A program made the position numbers and the translations under genes. From NCBI RefSeq assembly GCF_009662475.1, contig NZ_CP045571.1, forward strand, positions 3,284,501 through 3,348,500: a stretch of DNA of 64,000 bases, given 5' to 3'. Origin of the DNA: Acidithiobacillus thiooxidans ATCC 19377 (lineage in GTDB: Bacteria; Pseudomonadota; Gammaproteobacteria; Acidithiobacillales; Acidithiobacillaceae). The notes under the pieces are model-generated. The model was given only the letters and a program-made list of their open reading frames with translations. It was not told where the DNA came from and ran no database searches. Below are positions 20,835 to 29,564 of this stretch, one piece after another (position 1 is the stretch's first letter; each line of letters starts with the position of its first letter).

Positions 20835-21431
20835 ATGAATAAAGCCCTCAGGCTATGGGTACTCTCATTTTTAGGCCTGGCTATCACACTGTCATTGTCG
20901 CCGGCTGCGGCTAGCCCCGATACCCAGCCCATGATTGCATCGGGACTGTGGCGGATAGTATCGATCATCCAGGGGCCTTGGCAGCAGCAGAGTAAGATGA
21001 CTCAATATGAATGTTGGAACGCCCAAACAGGAAGCCTGCAGGCCTTTCTCCCAAGCATTGGAAATAGCCGGAATCTGGAGACCGACAATGCCGTCATCAA
21101 CTCTCCACACCGTACCACGGTGCATCTCCACAGTTTTCAAAATCTCCCCAACGGTACGGCAACACAAAATATCACCATGATTTTCAGTGACAATCGTAGT
21201 GTCCTGCACCGCGCCATCATGTCGGGTTCCGGCAGACTGACTTTTTCCTCCTCTCCTGAACTCGGCGATCACTTCACTCAACAAGGTCGCTGGATATCAG
21301 CAACTTGCCCGGTAAAACTTCCTGAAGCGAACCTGCAGCAACTACAGAAACCGGTCATACCTGCCCTGCAAAAACTGGATGCGCTCGCAAAACAGTTACA
21401 AGCCGGGGATCCTGATCCAACCCACCAGTAA
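20835..21431 (+). CDS. Secreted protein, DUF3617-like
   Basis: A 198-residue protein with a clear signal peptide (residues 1-26, ending PAAA). The mature part has ASGLWRIVSII near its start and a tail GRWISATCP with a paired cysteine earlier in YECWN, the pattern of the DUF3617 family of periplasmic proteins of unknown function. The family match is from recall. It stands alone between a terminator and the tRNA gene. Confidence 0.6.
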   Translation: MNKALRLWVLSFLGLAITLSLSPAAASPDTQPMIASGLWRIVSIIQGPWQQQSKMTQYECWNAQTGSLQAFLPSIGNSRNLETDNAVINSPHRTTVHLHSFQNLPNGTATQNITMIFSDNRSVLHRAIMSGSGRLTFSSSPELGDHFTQQGRWISATCPVKLPEANLQQLQKPVIPALQKLDALAKQLQAGDPDPTHQ

Positions 21432-21533
21432 ATATATTTTAAACAATTTAAAATCAATTAATTGCGAATTATAAAAAGACTGCACCGGGTCATCGGGATG
21501 GAGAATTTTCCTGCTTCGTTCGCTATTGTTAAC

Positions 21534-21562
21534 TTGACAACAGCGACTGCAAACGCTTTAAT
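21534..21562 (+). promoter_or_regulatory. Promoter of the tRNA gene
   Basis: TTGACA (21534-21539), a 17-base spacer and TTTAAT (21557-21562) lie 11 bases before the mature tRNA start. It is a near-consensus sigma-70 promoter. Confidence 0.8.
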
Positions 21563-21573
21563 TTGCTGCTATT

Positions 21574-21650
21574 GGCGCTTTAGCTCAGTCGGTTAGAGCA
21601 GCGGAATCATAATCCGCGTGTCCGGGGTTCGAATCCCTGAAGCGCCACCA
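21574..21650 (+). tRNA. tRNA with CAT anticodon (probably elongator tRNA-Met)
   Basis: The 77 bases fold as a cloverleaf: acceptor GGCGCTT with AAGCGCC, D-arm GCTC/GAGC, anticodon stem GCGGA/TCCGC with CAT in the loop, T-loop TTCGAAT and encoded CCA. CAT could also read isoleucine AUA after lysidine modification, but no strong tRNA-Ile2 features are seen. Its 3' part is the attachment site of the element that follows. Confidence 0.92.
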
Positions 21651-21651
21651 A
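21605..21651. repeat. attL core of the integrative element
   Basis: 47 bases of the 3' half of the tRNA, from the anticodon stem through CCA, are repeated exactly at 38225-38271 (attR). The repeat extends a few bases further left with one mismatch. tRNA 3' ends are the usual target of tyrosine integrases, and an integrase gene follows directly. The element between the cores is 16,620 bp. Confidence 0.92.
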
Positions 21652-21660
21652 TAAAATCAA

Positions 21661-21690
21661 GATGTTAGGCTTACGTCTAGCATCTTTTTT
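21661..21690 (+). terminator. Terminator after the tRNA, element side
   Basis: GATGTTAG pairs with CTAGCATC (one G-U) and is followed by six T. It replaces the original tRNA terminator, which is now displaced beyond attR. Confidence 0.75.
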
Positions 21691-21705
21691 CTTTGCCTGC
21701 TTGAA

Positions 21706-21726
21706 TTTGCACCGTATTTGCACCAC
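21706..21726 (+). repeat. Putative integrase arm-type site, left
   Basis: These 21 bases contain two TTTGCACC/TTGCACC words in tandem. The same 21 bases occur with one change at 38093-38113, inside the other end of the element. Paired short repeats near both cores are what tyrosine integrases bind with their N-terminal domain. Confidence 0.55.
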
Positions 21727-21775
21727 AGTCTGATCTGGTTTACCCTCTCGTCAGGTGTTCATTGCGGGGGGCTGT

Positions 21776-22774
21776 ATGGCATCCATCACACCGAGTTATA
21801 ACCGGGAAGGCGAGCATATCGGCTGGCAGGTTGCCATTCGCAAAAAAGGATTCCCTGCACAGTACAAGACCTTTCGGACAAGGAAGGAAGCAGATGCTTG
21901 GGCGACGGTGGCGGAAAGTGAGATGCTGCGGGGCGTCTGGCGCGACCGCTCGGAAAGCGAAAGCACGACCCTAATGGAAGCCCTTGACCGTTATGCGGAA
22001 GAAATAGTCCCGTCCAAGAAACCCCTCGACAAGAACTGGTTCGACTACGCCAATGGCAGGCCAAACCTATCGCTAAGATGTTTCTGGCGTCTATCCGTGG
22101 TAAGGATGTTGCTGCGGTCATACGGGATATGGAAGCCGAAGGAAAGGCCCCCAACACTATCCGACTGTATCTGGCCCTAACTATCCCATCTGTTCACCAT
22201 CGCCCGCAAGGAATGGGGCATGGAAGCCCTCACCAATCCGGTGGAATTGGTGCGCAAGCCCAGACTGCCCCAAGGGCGCGACCGGCGGCTTGTGGGCGAT
22301 GAAGAAACCCGATTGCTGGACACTTGCCAAGCCATGAACCCCGAATTGGCATCCATTGTGGTTGTCGCCACAGAAACCGCTATGCGCCAAGGGGAAATCA
22401 TGGGCATGACTTGGGACAAGGTGGACCTGAAGCGCCAGACCGTTACCTTGGAAGACACCAAAAATGGTGAGAAGCGTATTGTTCCGCTGACCACTAAAGC
22501 CACTCAGATATTACGTGACTTGCCACGCAACTTGGACGGCAAGGTATGGACCTACACACAGGAAGGCTTACGCGCCAGCTACATTAAAGCCGTCAAAAAG
22601 GCAGGCATTGAAGGCCTGACTTTCCATGACCTGCGCCATGAGGGTACCAGCCGCTTTTTTGAGAAAGGACTTGGCCTCATGCAAGTGTCGGCCATTACCG
22701 GCCACAAAGACATGCAAATGCTGAAAAGGTACACTCACCTGAAACCGGAAGATTTGGTTAAGCTGTTGGGGTGA
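21776..22774 (+). pseudogene. Tyrosine-type site-specific integrase with two compensating frameshifts
   Basis: The first and last parts are in one frame (21776-about 22035 and about 22180-22774) and the middle in another. A base is missing near 22035, where the frame should run DKELVRLRQWQAKPIAK, and an extra A near 22180 restores the frame before SHLFTIARKEWG. The catalytic part is intact: R in MRQGEI, K in TKNGEKR, HDLRH, GHKDM and the tyrosine in RYTHL. The N-terminal arm-binding domain starts MASITPSYNREG. About 48 residues of the core-binding domain would be scrambled, so the protein is probably inactive unless these are sequencing errors. Confidence 0.85.
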
Positions 22775-22787
22775 CGGATAAGCCATC

Positions 22788-22889
22788 ATGACTATGAAGG
22801 CGATTATGGGGCATAAATCCACCCAAATGATGAAGCGGTACACGCATATTTCGGGTAAGGTATTGGTGGATGCTGTGAGGGGTTTGTAG
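22788..22889 (+). pseudogene. Remnant C-terminus of a second tyrosine integrase
   Basis: A 33-codon frame contains IMGHKSTQMMKRYTHIS, the GHK-x-YTH end of a tyrosine recombinase, 13 bases after the integrase gene above. It is not a continuation of that protein, which already has its own GHKDMQMLKRYTHL end. It is likely a scar of an earlier or second integration at the same tRNA. Confidence 0.65.
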
Positions 22890-22995
22890 TTTATCCTCTT
22901 GAAAAAGTCTTGGGCCTGTGTAAAAACCATGAATTGCAGACTAGGCTTTTACCGTCTAAGTTGTTTCTAATTATTACATCCAAAGGATGACATCC

Positions 22996-23271
22996 ATGAA
23001 CAAATCCGAATTTATATCCGCACTGGCACGTCACGGTGAAATGTCCAAAACAGATGCCGAGAAGTTTTTTCAGGCTTTTCGGCATACGCTGGAAGCGGAA
23101 TTGCCGTCAGCCGGAAAGATTGTCTTTCGGGGTTTCTGTACCTTTGAGGTCGTGGAAAAACCCGCCCGTAAAGGTCGCAATCCGGCGACTGGACAGGAAA
23201 TCGATATTCCCGCCAAAAAGAGTGTAAAGTTTAAGGCAGGTAAAGAATTTGCAGACAAAGTGAACAGTTAG
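22996..23271 (+). CDS. HU family DNA-binding protein
   Basis: A 91-residue protein with the HU/IHF fold: MNKSEFISAL at the start, the FRGFCTFEVVEKPARKGRNP arm with the conserved RKGRNP tip, then IPAKKSVKFKAGKE. HU-like proteins bend DNA and often assist recombination or replication of mobile elements. Start 22996 is chosen since aaagg lies 9 bases before it; the upstream ATG 22987 touches that site. Confidence 0.88.
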   Translation: MNKSEFISALARHGEMSKTDAEKFFQAFRHTLEAELPSAGKIVFRGFCTFEVVEKPARKGRNPATGQEIDIPAKKSVKFKAGKEFADKVNS

Positions 23272-23282
23272 AGGAATAGGCC

Positions 23283-23636
23283 ATGACAGAAGTGAAAAAA
23301 CGTATTCGTCGTACCGCAGAGGAACGGCTGGCAGATTTGGAAAAGAAACAGACGGAAATTCTTGAACGTCAGCGGGCTGCGCTCGCCAAGATTGAGTCCG
23401 CCAAGAAAAAGATCATGCAAACCCCTGCCGTGCAGAAAAGAAACCTTGAGCTTGAAAAACGCTTTGGACGGGCTGCGAAGGTCGTTGCCCCAGAATGGGA
23501 TCATCGGCACTACATTGCGGCCATTGAGAAGGTGCTGGCGGATTCCGCTGATGCAGCCGACCTCTCGGTGCGTGGTGAAGCCTTGCTGGAAGAGCACGGA
23601 AAAGCCAGACGGGGTCGACGATCCAAAGTTGGGTAA
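23283..23636 (+). CDS. Basic coiled-coil protein of unknown function
   Basis: A 117-residue, highly charged protein. Residues 10-62 are helical with heptad-like spacing and many lysines, glutamates and arginines. The C-terminal end is basic (ARRGRRSKVG). Small proteins of this type occur beside mobilisation genes, but no motif here proves that. It is 11 bases after the HU gene, so probably in the same operon. Confidence 0.6.
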   Translation: MTEVKKRIRRTAEERLADLEKKQTEILERQRAALAKIESAKKKIMQTPAVQKRNLELEKRFGRAAKVVAPEWDHRHYIAAIEKVLADSADAADLSVRGEALLEEHGKARRGRRSKVG

Positions 23637-23684
23637 GCACGATTATAGGCAAAATCGCCTATTCTCAATCAAGCATGGTCGATT

Positions 23685-23993
23685 ATGAATCTGGGTGAAC
23701 GTTTGGCTGATGAAGCAGATGTAGGCGCAAAGAATACGGAAGAACACCTAATGGACGCCTTGGCGAGACAACGTAAAGCCTTGGTGCCCCACGAAGAACC
23801 TGACGAAGACGCTCAGGGGAATCGCTACTGTCTGGATTGTGCCGATATCATTCCCCCCGAACGGATACAGGCGGTACAGGCTGTTCGCTGCGTAAGATGT
23901 GCTGCCAAAAGGGAACGCTTTAACAAATTGACTCAAGTGCGGGGTGGTGCTGGACGTGTGATGAACGATGAAGGAAATGATGGTGGAAAATAA
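23685..23993 (+). CDS. TraR/DksA-type zinc-finger protein
   Basis: A 102-residue protein with the C4 zinc finger CLDC-x(16)-CVRC at about residues 49-72 (RYCLDCADIIPPERIQ then VRCVRCAAKRE), typical of TraR/YbiI. TraR proteins bind RNA polymerase through the secondary channel and mimic DksA with ppGpp. They are common on plasmids and phages and may adjust host transcription for the element. Confidence 0.8.
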   Translation: MNLGERLADEADVGAKNTEEHLMDALARQRKALVPHEEPDEDAQGNRYCLDCADIIPPERIQAVQAVRCVRCAAKRERFNKLTQVRGGAGRVMNDEGNDGGK

Positions 23994-24327
23994 TGTCCTC
24001 ATCCTCACCATCAACGACTGCCCCGGTATGCGCGTGGTTCGGGTCATCGGGCCGGTCTACGGTACGGGTGTCCGGTCCCGCAATATCGTTGGTAATCTTC
24101 TGGGTGGTATCCGTGCCGTCTTTGGCCGAAAACAGGGTGGTTATCTCAAAATGATTGCCCAAACCCGTGATGATGCCCTTGAACAGCTGGCCGAACATGC
24201 CCGTTCTCTTGGGGCCAATGCCGTACTGGGGATGCGCTTCGATTCTGGTGAGTTTGACGCGGGACAGGGGCAGGCCATGGATGAGGTCACGGCCTATGGG
24301 ACGGCGGTGGTGGTGGAAGTGCTGTGA
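23968..24327 (+). CDS. YbjQ/UPF0145 family protein
   Basis: A 119-residue protein with ATNDC-like start (ILTINDCPGMRVVRVIGPVYGTGVRSRN) and the ALGANAVLGMRFD block of the heavy-metal-binding-domain (DUF74) family. The fold forms pentamers; function unknown. It overlaps the zinc-finger gene by 26 bases. In-frame starts at 23977 and 23980 are also possible; aagga at 23971-23975 fits 23980 best. Confidence 0.75.
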   Translation: MKEMMVENNVLILTINDCPGMRVVRVIGPVYGTGVRSRNIVGNLLGGIRAVFGRKQGGYLKMIAQTRDDALEQLAEHARSLGANAVLGMRFDSGEFDAGQGQAMDEVTAYGTAVVVEVL

Positions 24328-25031
24328 GCAACCATACAAATTTATTGCAGACGTGGTTATTACCGGGGGTGACGGTATTGCTGGCAATTTTCACAGGCGT
24401 GTTGGCTTACTTCACCTATAGGATGGCAAAATCTACCGAGAATGCACTTAAACAAAACGCGCAACTCGTGGCGGAAACACATGAATTAGTCGAGAGTAAT
24501 AAAACGCTTGTTGAAAGCGAAGAGCGCCACCATCAAGAAAATCTACGTCCTTTGTGTTATATAAAACCGACTAGTCTTAGGATGGGCCATATTTGTGATG
24601 ATATTTTTGGCGATCTTGAGCCTTACCTGAATGCCTCAGTAGGTCCGGTATTATCTATAAATGGTACTTTAGAAAATGTTGGACTTGGTCCCGCAAAGAA
24701 TGTGTCTGTGATTCTGAGGCGATTTCCAGAAAAAGATGAGTTTCGTTGTAATTACGGACCTATTGACGCGCATGGAAGCTTTTTTGTTACTAGCAAGTAT
24801 GGTTACTCTGTCCCGTTACCCTTACTAGGCAATACCAGTAATTTACGGGCGACAGATGTTGTAAGATCTAGTTCTCTGGTTATTTATGTAGAGTTTGAGG
24901 ACTTTTTTGGTAAAATTTTCCACACCACTCACAGAAAGTATCGTGATCATTTCTACGATGGATTCTCGACTGGGAAAGTGCCTGATATTTCAGAAACGAT
25001 TTTACGGTTCCTCGTCATTTCAAGTGGGTAG
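24324..25031 (+). pseudogene. Single-span membrane protein, C-terminus replaced by IS DNA
   Basis: Starts at GTG 24324, overlapping the previous stop by four bases. Residues 8-31 form a membrane helix, followed by a coiled-coil stretch (about 35-75) and a soluble domain of no family I recognise. The host-coded part ends at residue 227 (base 25004), where an ISL3 element enters; the last eight residues are IS sequence. Joining across the element gives 13 further residues (LQYGMNSESSIAL) ending at TGA 26354-26356, so the ancestral protein was about 240 residues. The loss is small and the protein may still work. Confidence 0.7.
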
Positions 25032-26307
25032 CCTGAGATCCAGCTTACCCAAGATCAGGTAGGCCATATTGATAAAGTTCTTGTGGGTACGGTAACCCCG
25101 AGCTTTCGCCTTGGCGGATTGAATGAGGCTGTTAAAACCTTCCAGAATTCCATTGGTGATCTGGCTCTCAAACCAGTGGAGCACACCATCCCAATGATTC
25201 ATGATGGTGTAGGCAACCTTGACGATAGGCGGCAGATCGCTGGTCTTGGCGTTTTCCAACCAGGCTTTCAAGAGGGTAGCACCCTGATGGCGATTCTTGA
25301 TCGTGAAGATGTCCTGAAAGGTCAGGCGGAATTGGTAGGCCTGCGCCGTCTTGAGGTTCTGGTCTTTGAGTAATGCCTGCAGCTTTTCTTTCTGCTTCAC
25401 CTTGAGTTTCCGTTCATTCTTGAGCCAGAGCCAGCGGGTCTTTTTGAGGTCTGGCTGGGTAAATGCTTCGCTCCTGCGTACCGCGTCCACGGCCTCGTTG
25501 ACGAGCTTCATGAGGTGGAAACGATCAAAGGTCACCTGGGCGTTGGGAAGATGCTCTTTAGCCCCTTTCTGGAAGGCGGGAGACAAGTCCATGCTGACGT
25601 CCGTGACAGCTTCTGCGCTGCCCCCATGGGCTTCAAGGTCTGTGGCAAATCGCGCAAAAGTGGAGACGTCCTTACCGGGGGTGGCAAACAGCAGTCGCCT
25701 AGCTTCCAGATCTACGAAGAGCGTGATGTAGTCATGGCCGCGCCGACTGCTGGTTTCATCGACGCCGACGGCATGGACATGGGCCATATCCACTCTGGTA
25801 CGGGCTTCGGGCACATAGTGGTCAATCACCCGCCACAGGAGCGTGTCGGTCTCGCCGATCAGGCGGGCTACTGTCAATACCGGCATCTCCCGCACCAGGG
25901 TCATGATCAGCGCTTCAAAGAGCAGGGTGAAACGCGAGCCTTCCCGCGCCCAGGGAACAGGGATCTGATGCACCCCATGTTCCGGGCACATCACACGGGG
26001 TACGCGGGCGTGGAGATAGGCTTCATGCTGAAAGAAATCCATGTGCCGCCAAGTATGTTCACGGGTGTCATGTACCGGACACTCCTCACCACAGACGGGG
26101 CAAGCAAAGCGACTGCCCTTGGGAAAGTTGATGTGCAGATCCAGGCGCTTCTCCTCCACTTGGAAGGTCACATCGTCCACCAACCACGGCGGTACCAACC
26201 CTAACGCGAGAGAAAACAGCTCTTCTGGGACCATCAGCTAACTCCTATTCGGGACACAACTGCTCCGCTGCATTGTAAACCCTACCCACTCGATCTGACG
26301 AAGAGCC
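25006..26307 (-). mobile_element. ISL3-family insertion sequence, copy 1
   Basis: 1302 bp, with terminal inverted repeats that begin GGCTCTTCGTCAG on one end and GGTTCCTCGTCA on the other (about 20 of 26 bases match). It is flanked by an 8-bp duplication and holds one transposase gene. The same element, diverged by a few percent, lies at 43231-44532 in the opposite orientation. Confidence 0.95.
25020..26234 (-). CDS. ISL3-family transposase, copy 1
   Basis: 404 residues, full length. It has the N-terminal zinc-binding cysteines (CPVCGEECPVHDT), the helix-turn-helix middle region, and the ISL3 catalytic blocks including AVGVDETSSRRGHDYIT, VTDVSMDLSPAFQKG and the late GILEGFNSLIQSAKAKARGYR. 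It appears intact and differs from copy 2 at a few dozen residues, so the two insertions are not from one recent burst. Confidence 0.95.
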   Translation of the reverse strand: MVPEELFSLALGLVPPWLVDDVTFQVEEKRLDLHINFPKGSRFACPVCGEECPVHDTREHTWRHMDFFQHEAYLHARVPRVMCPEHGVHQIPVPWAREGSRFTLLFEALIMTLVREMPVLTVARLIGETDTLLWRVIDHYVPEARTRVDMAHVHAVGVDETSSRRGHDYITLFVDLEARRLLFATPGKDVSTFARFATDLEAHGGSAEAVTDVSMDLSPAFQKGAKEHLPNAQVTFDRFHLMKLVNEAVDAVRRSEAFTQPDLKKTRWLWLKNERKLKVKQKEKLQALLKDQNLKTAQAYQFRLTFQDIFTIKNRHQGATLLKAWLENAKTSDLPPIVKVAYTIMNHWDGVLHWFESQITNGILEGFNSLIQSAKAKARGYRTHKNFINMAYLILGKLDLRLPT

Positions 26308-26379
26308 GATTTTACTTCAATATGGTATGAACAGTGAATCATCAATCGCCTTATGAGCTCTTTCTTTCGAGTACGAGAA

Positions 26380-27231
26380 TTAACGCTTGGTAAGTCCTAC
26401 CCAACTTCCTTTCAAGGTACTTACAATCCGTTTTTTATCTCGACTCAATACACGTTTGAGCAGCCTTCCTGAAGTTCCAACTAAAATCGGAATAAATGGA
26501 TTTTTATAATTTTTAAGATAAAATCTAATGGCAGATGTATTGTAATAATAATCCAGAAGTGGACTGTTGTTGCCTACAGATGCTGACTTTTTATGAAATA
26601 TTTTAGAATTATTCGCAACAGCCAGTTTCCATCCTGCTTTACGAAGGCGACAGCATAAATCGACATCTTCCCAATACATAAAAAAGGACTTTTCATCAAA
26701 TAACCCGACATCATTCACTGCAGAGGCCCTTAAAAGCATGCTGGTCCCCGTAATATAATCAATGTGAGGTTCATCATTTACAGTAAAATAATGTCCAGCT
26801 CGTCCCGTTAGTTTGCTCACCCAACCACCACCCCAAGCCTGTATGTGATTGATTGTGCCCATGTCATGAATGACGCTGCCGACAACCCCTATTCTAGTAT
26901 CAGACTCTGCTTTACTGACCATCTCATGCAATGCATTAGAATCTACTTCCGTATCATTGTTTAGCAGCCAGATATATTCAGCATGTTGTTCTAGGGCATA
27001 TTTAATGCCAACGTTACACCCACCAGAGAAACCGAGATTAACCCCAGTTTTAATCAAAATATAGAAATCATCAAAATGCTCAATAGCTTTGATGGACTCA
27101 TCTGAGGAACCATTATCAATTACAACTACCTGATTGTCAGTGTATGTAGATTTTTTTATTGAATTGAGACAGGTCATGGTATCATGATGTCCGTTCCAGT
27201 TAAGAATTATAGTAAATACTTTTGGCCTCAT
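26380..27231 (-). CDS. GT2 family glycosyltransferase (rhamnosyltransferase-like)
   Basis: A 283-residue GT-A protein. It begins FTIILNWNGHHDT, has VIDNGSSDES, the metal-binding LLNNDTEVD near residue 95, and the acceptor-side FFMYWEDVDLCCR typical of WbbL-like rhamnosyltransferases. GC content is well below the neighbours. With the flippase and second glycosyltransferase it forms a surface-polysaccharide cassette carried by the integrative element. Confidence 0.88.
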   Translation of the reverse strand: MRPKVFTIILNWNGHHDTMTCLNSIKKSTYTDNQVVVIDNGSSDESIKAIEHFDDFYILIKTGVNLGFSGGCNVGIKYALEQHAEYIWLLNNDTEVDSNALHEMVSKAESDTRIGVVGSVIHDMGTINHIQAWGGGWVSKLTGRAGHYFTVNDEPHIDYITGTSMLLRASAVNDVGLFDEKSFFMYWEDVDLCCRLRKAGWKLAVANNSKIFHKKSASVGNNSPLLDYYYNTSAIRFYLKNYKNPFIPILVGTSGRLLKRVLSRDKKRIVSTLKGSWVGLTKR

Positions 27232-27293
27232 AAGTAAACCTTATAGTTAAAATTCATTTAGAATGCTTTTGAAGCATATAGGTTTCTAGGATT

Positions 27294-28586
27294 ATGTCAA
27301 TAAAAGGTCTCTTAAAAGATGAAACAAAAAAGATTTCATACCAATTTTTATTTTCCATTGGCACCACAGCAACAAACCTTTTTTCGTTGGTAATTTTAGC
27401 ACGTAATTTAAACGCCCCTGCATATGGTCTGTATGTATATATTCTATCGTTAGTTGGCCTAACGAGCGTTATAGCTTCTTTTGGAATGCCTACTTTGCTA
27501 ATCAGAGAGATTGCAAGATTTTATAGTAATAAATTAAATTCAGAAGTAAAAAAAATTATCATAGCAGCTTTTATTATGCTGACAATAGGCACAGTTTTAG
27601 TTGGATGTGCTTTCTTTGTTCTGATGGATGGTTCTTTTTCTATAATTAAGATCAAAGCTTCAAGCGGTCTAATTTTAATATCAATTTTTCTTCTTTTTGT
27701 GGTGCAAATAAATAATTTATTGATATCGGTCCAAAACGGCATATCAGAGTCTTTACGCTCTGCAAAAGTTGTTTTAATTAGTTCTTTACTGTTTCTTTTA
27801 TCAATTTTTGTTATTTTGATAATCAATATAAAGCTAGACACCTCAATTGTATTGATTATTTTAATGGTGACCACAATATTGTCTATTGTTATTCAGTCGA
27901 TTCAGTTGCGATCTATAATTAATTTGAAATCCAGTGCTAATGTTTTTGAAATGCCATGGAAGTTTTGGCTTTCTGAAGCTTTCCCATTGTTAGGGGCTGG
28001 TCTTGCATTTTCAATAAATTCGCAAATTGATATGGTACTCTTGGGTATAATTAAGGGGTCTGATTATACCGCCATTTATCAGGTTGGCGTGAAGATGGCT
28101 TCGGTGCTTGTAATTGGCTTAGGTTCTCTCGCTGTTGTTTATCAGCCATTGTTGTCGAAAGCTTATTTTTCAGGAAACACGGATGATTTAAAAATAAAAT
28201 GCAAGTCTATAAGTCGAATTGCATTTGTTTTGGCTTTATCTATTTCTATCATATTGATCCCAATGAGAAGCCTTATACTACAAATTACTTTTGGTACTTC
28301 ATATATAGAAGCGGGCCAAGTCATGGTTATTCTGGTTGTGGCTCGGCTCTTCAATGCCTCTGTAGGCGCAGTAGGTCCATTTCTAAGCATGACCCAGAAA
28401 AGTAAAGTTTTATTCATAGGATTGATGATAGAATCTGTAGTTAATGTTTTCCTAAATCTGATGCTGATCCCTGATTATGGATACGTTGGTGCTGCTTTTT
28501 CCACTGGAATTAGTATGGTTATTGTAAATATTGCTTTAGCAGTGTATATCAATAAAAAGTACGGTATTGGTATGTTTATTATTTAA
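27294..28586 (+). CDS. Oligosaccharide flippase (Wzx/PST family)
   Basis: A 430-residue membrane protein with about 12 to 14 hydrophobic segments. The start (FLFSIGTTATNLFSLVILARNL) and the GAAFSTGISMVIVN segment near the end match the MATE/MVF-like polysaccharide transport family. It would flip lipid-linked sugar units across the inner membrane. Very AT-rich. Its stop overlaps the convergent glycosyltransferase by eight bases. Confidence 0.88.
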   Translation: MSIKGLLKDETKKISYQFLFSIGTTATNLFSLVILARNLNAPAYGLYVYILSLVGLTSVIASFGMPTLLIREIARFYSNKLNSEVKKIIIAAFIMLTIGTVLVGCAFFVLMDGSFSIIKIKASSGLILISIFLLFVVQINNLLISVQNGISESLRSAKVVLISSLLFLLSIFVILIINIKLDTSIVLIILMVTTILSIVIQSIQLRSIINLKSSANVFEMPWKFWLSEAFPLLGAGLAFSINSQIDMVLLGIIKGSDYTAIYQVGVKMASVLVIGLGSLAVVYQPLLSKAYFSGNTDDLKIKCKSISRIAFVLALSISIILIPMRSLILQITFGTSYIEAGQVMVILVVARLFNASVGAVGPFLSMTQKSKVLFIGLMIESVVNVFLNLMLIPDYGYVGAAFSTGISMVIVNIALAVYINKKYGIGMFII

Positions 28587-29478
28587 ATTTCTTAATTTTA
28601 ATATAAATATTGGGCACAAGAAAAATCAGTAGTGATTTCACCGATGGCCTGATCATTAATGATCTCTTCGCCAGCTTTATAGCTTCTGATATGTTGTTTC
28701 TCATCAAACAATCTATAGCTGCAGTTCTTATTTGTAGAGAATAACATTTTTTATTTTTATCAAAAGAGTCTATATTGTTTTGAATTATCTTTAAAATGCT
28801 CTCTGATCTGGGTTTGGTGTTCACGCCATCGCTTGACGTTAAAGAGCAGACTAGGATTTCATCAGTTAAAGCAAAGCGGTATAATTTTGTAAGCTTCAAT
28901 GCCAAATCCCAATCTTCATCTGTTGATAGTGATGAATCAAATCCACCCACTTTATCAAGAGCTTCTTTTTTTGCTAAAAGTGTCGGGGTTCCAATTAAGT
29001 TGCGATTTAGTAATTTCTCGTGATAATTCCCATCGTTTGCCAATAGATCGCTACTTAATGGTACAACATTTGTTCCGTTATTACCTGAAATTTTGATGTA
29101 TCTACAAAAACAGCCAGCTACAGTTTTATACCGGTTATACATATCGTTATATGAGTCAATTTGTCTTTCAATTTTTTTGGGAAACCAAATGTCATCACTA
29201 TCCTGAAATGCAACAAAAATTCCCCTAGCCAAACTAATTCCTTTATTTCTTGCAGCAGAAGCACCCACATTTTCTTTCAATTTGAGATATTTTATTCTGG
29301 AATCGTTTAGTTCCTCTATTTTCTTTTCTGTATCATCTGTAGAGGCATCGTCAATTACAATTACCTCAAGATTATTGTATGTTTGCGCCAAAACACTTCT
29401 AATTGATAATTCAATTATGTGCCCCCTGTTAAAAGTTGGAAGTACGACGCTAACCAAAGTGTTTTCTTTTGTTCTCAT
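28579..29478 (-). CDS. GT2 family glycosyltransferase
   Basis: A 299-residue GT-A protein starting VSVVLPTFNRGHIIELSIRSVLAQTYNNLEVIVIDDASTD, with the metal motif FQDSDDIW near residue 95. The acceptor and donor cannot be told. AT-rich like the flippase; part of the same cassette. Confidence 0.88.
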   Translation of the reverse strand: MRTKENTLVSVVLPTFNRGHIIELSIRSVLAQTYNNLEVIVIDDASTDDTEKKIEELNDSRIKYLKLKENVGASAARNKGISLARGIFVAFQDSDDIWFPKKIERQIDSYNDMYNRYKTVAGCFCRYIKISGNNGTNVVPLSSDLLANDGNYHEKLLNRNLIGTPTLLAKKEALDKVGGFDSSLSTDEDWDLALKLTKLYRFALTDEILVCSLTSSDGVNTKPRSESILKIIQNNIDSFDKNKKCYSLQIRTAAIDCLMRNNISEAIKLAKRSLMIRPSVKSLLIFLVPNIYIKIKKFK

Positions 29479-29564
29479 CTGTTCGTTCTCATTGAGGATA
29501 TTGTTGAGCAGGTATCTGATGCTTGTTGTTTGTTGGGTGGTTATATCACAGAAGCCCCTTAGCG

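Larger units (their letters stand above)
24998..26315. repeat. 8-bp target duplication of ISL3 copy 1
   Basis: GATTTTAC at 24998-25005 is repeated at 26308-26315, exactly flanking the IS. Eight-base duplications are typical of the ISL3 family. Confidence 0.95.
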
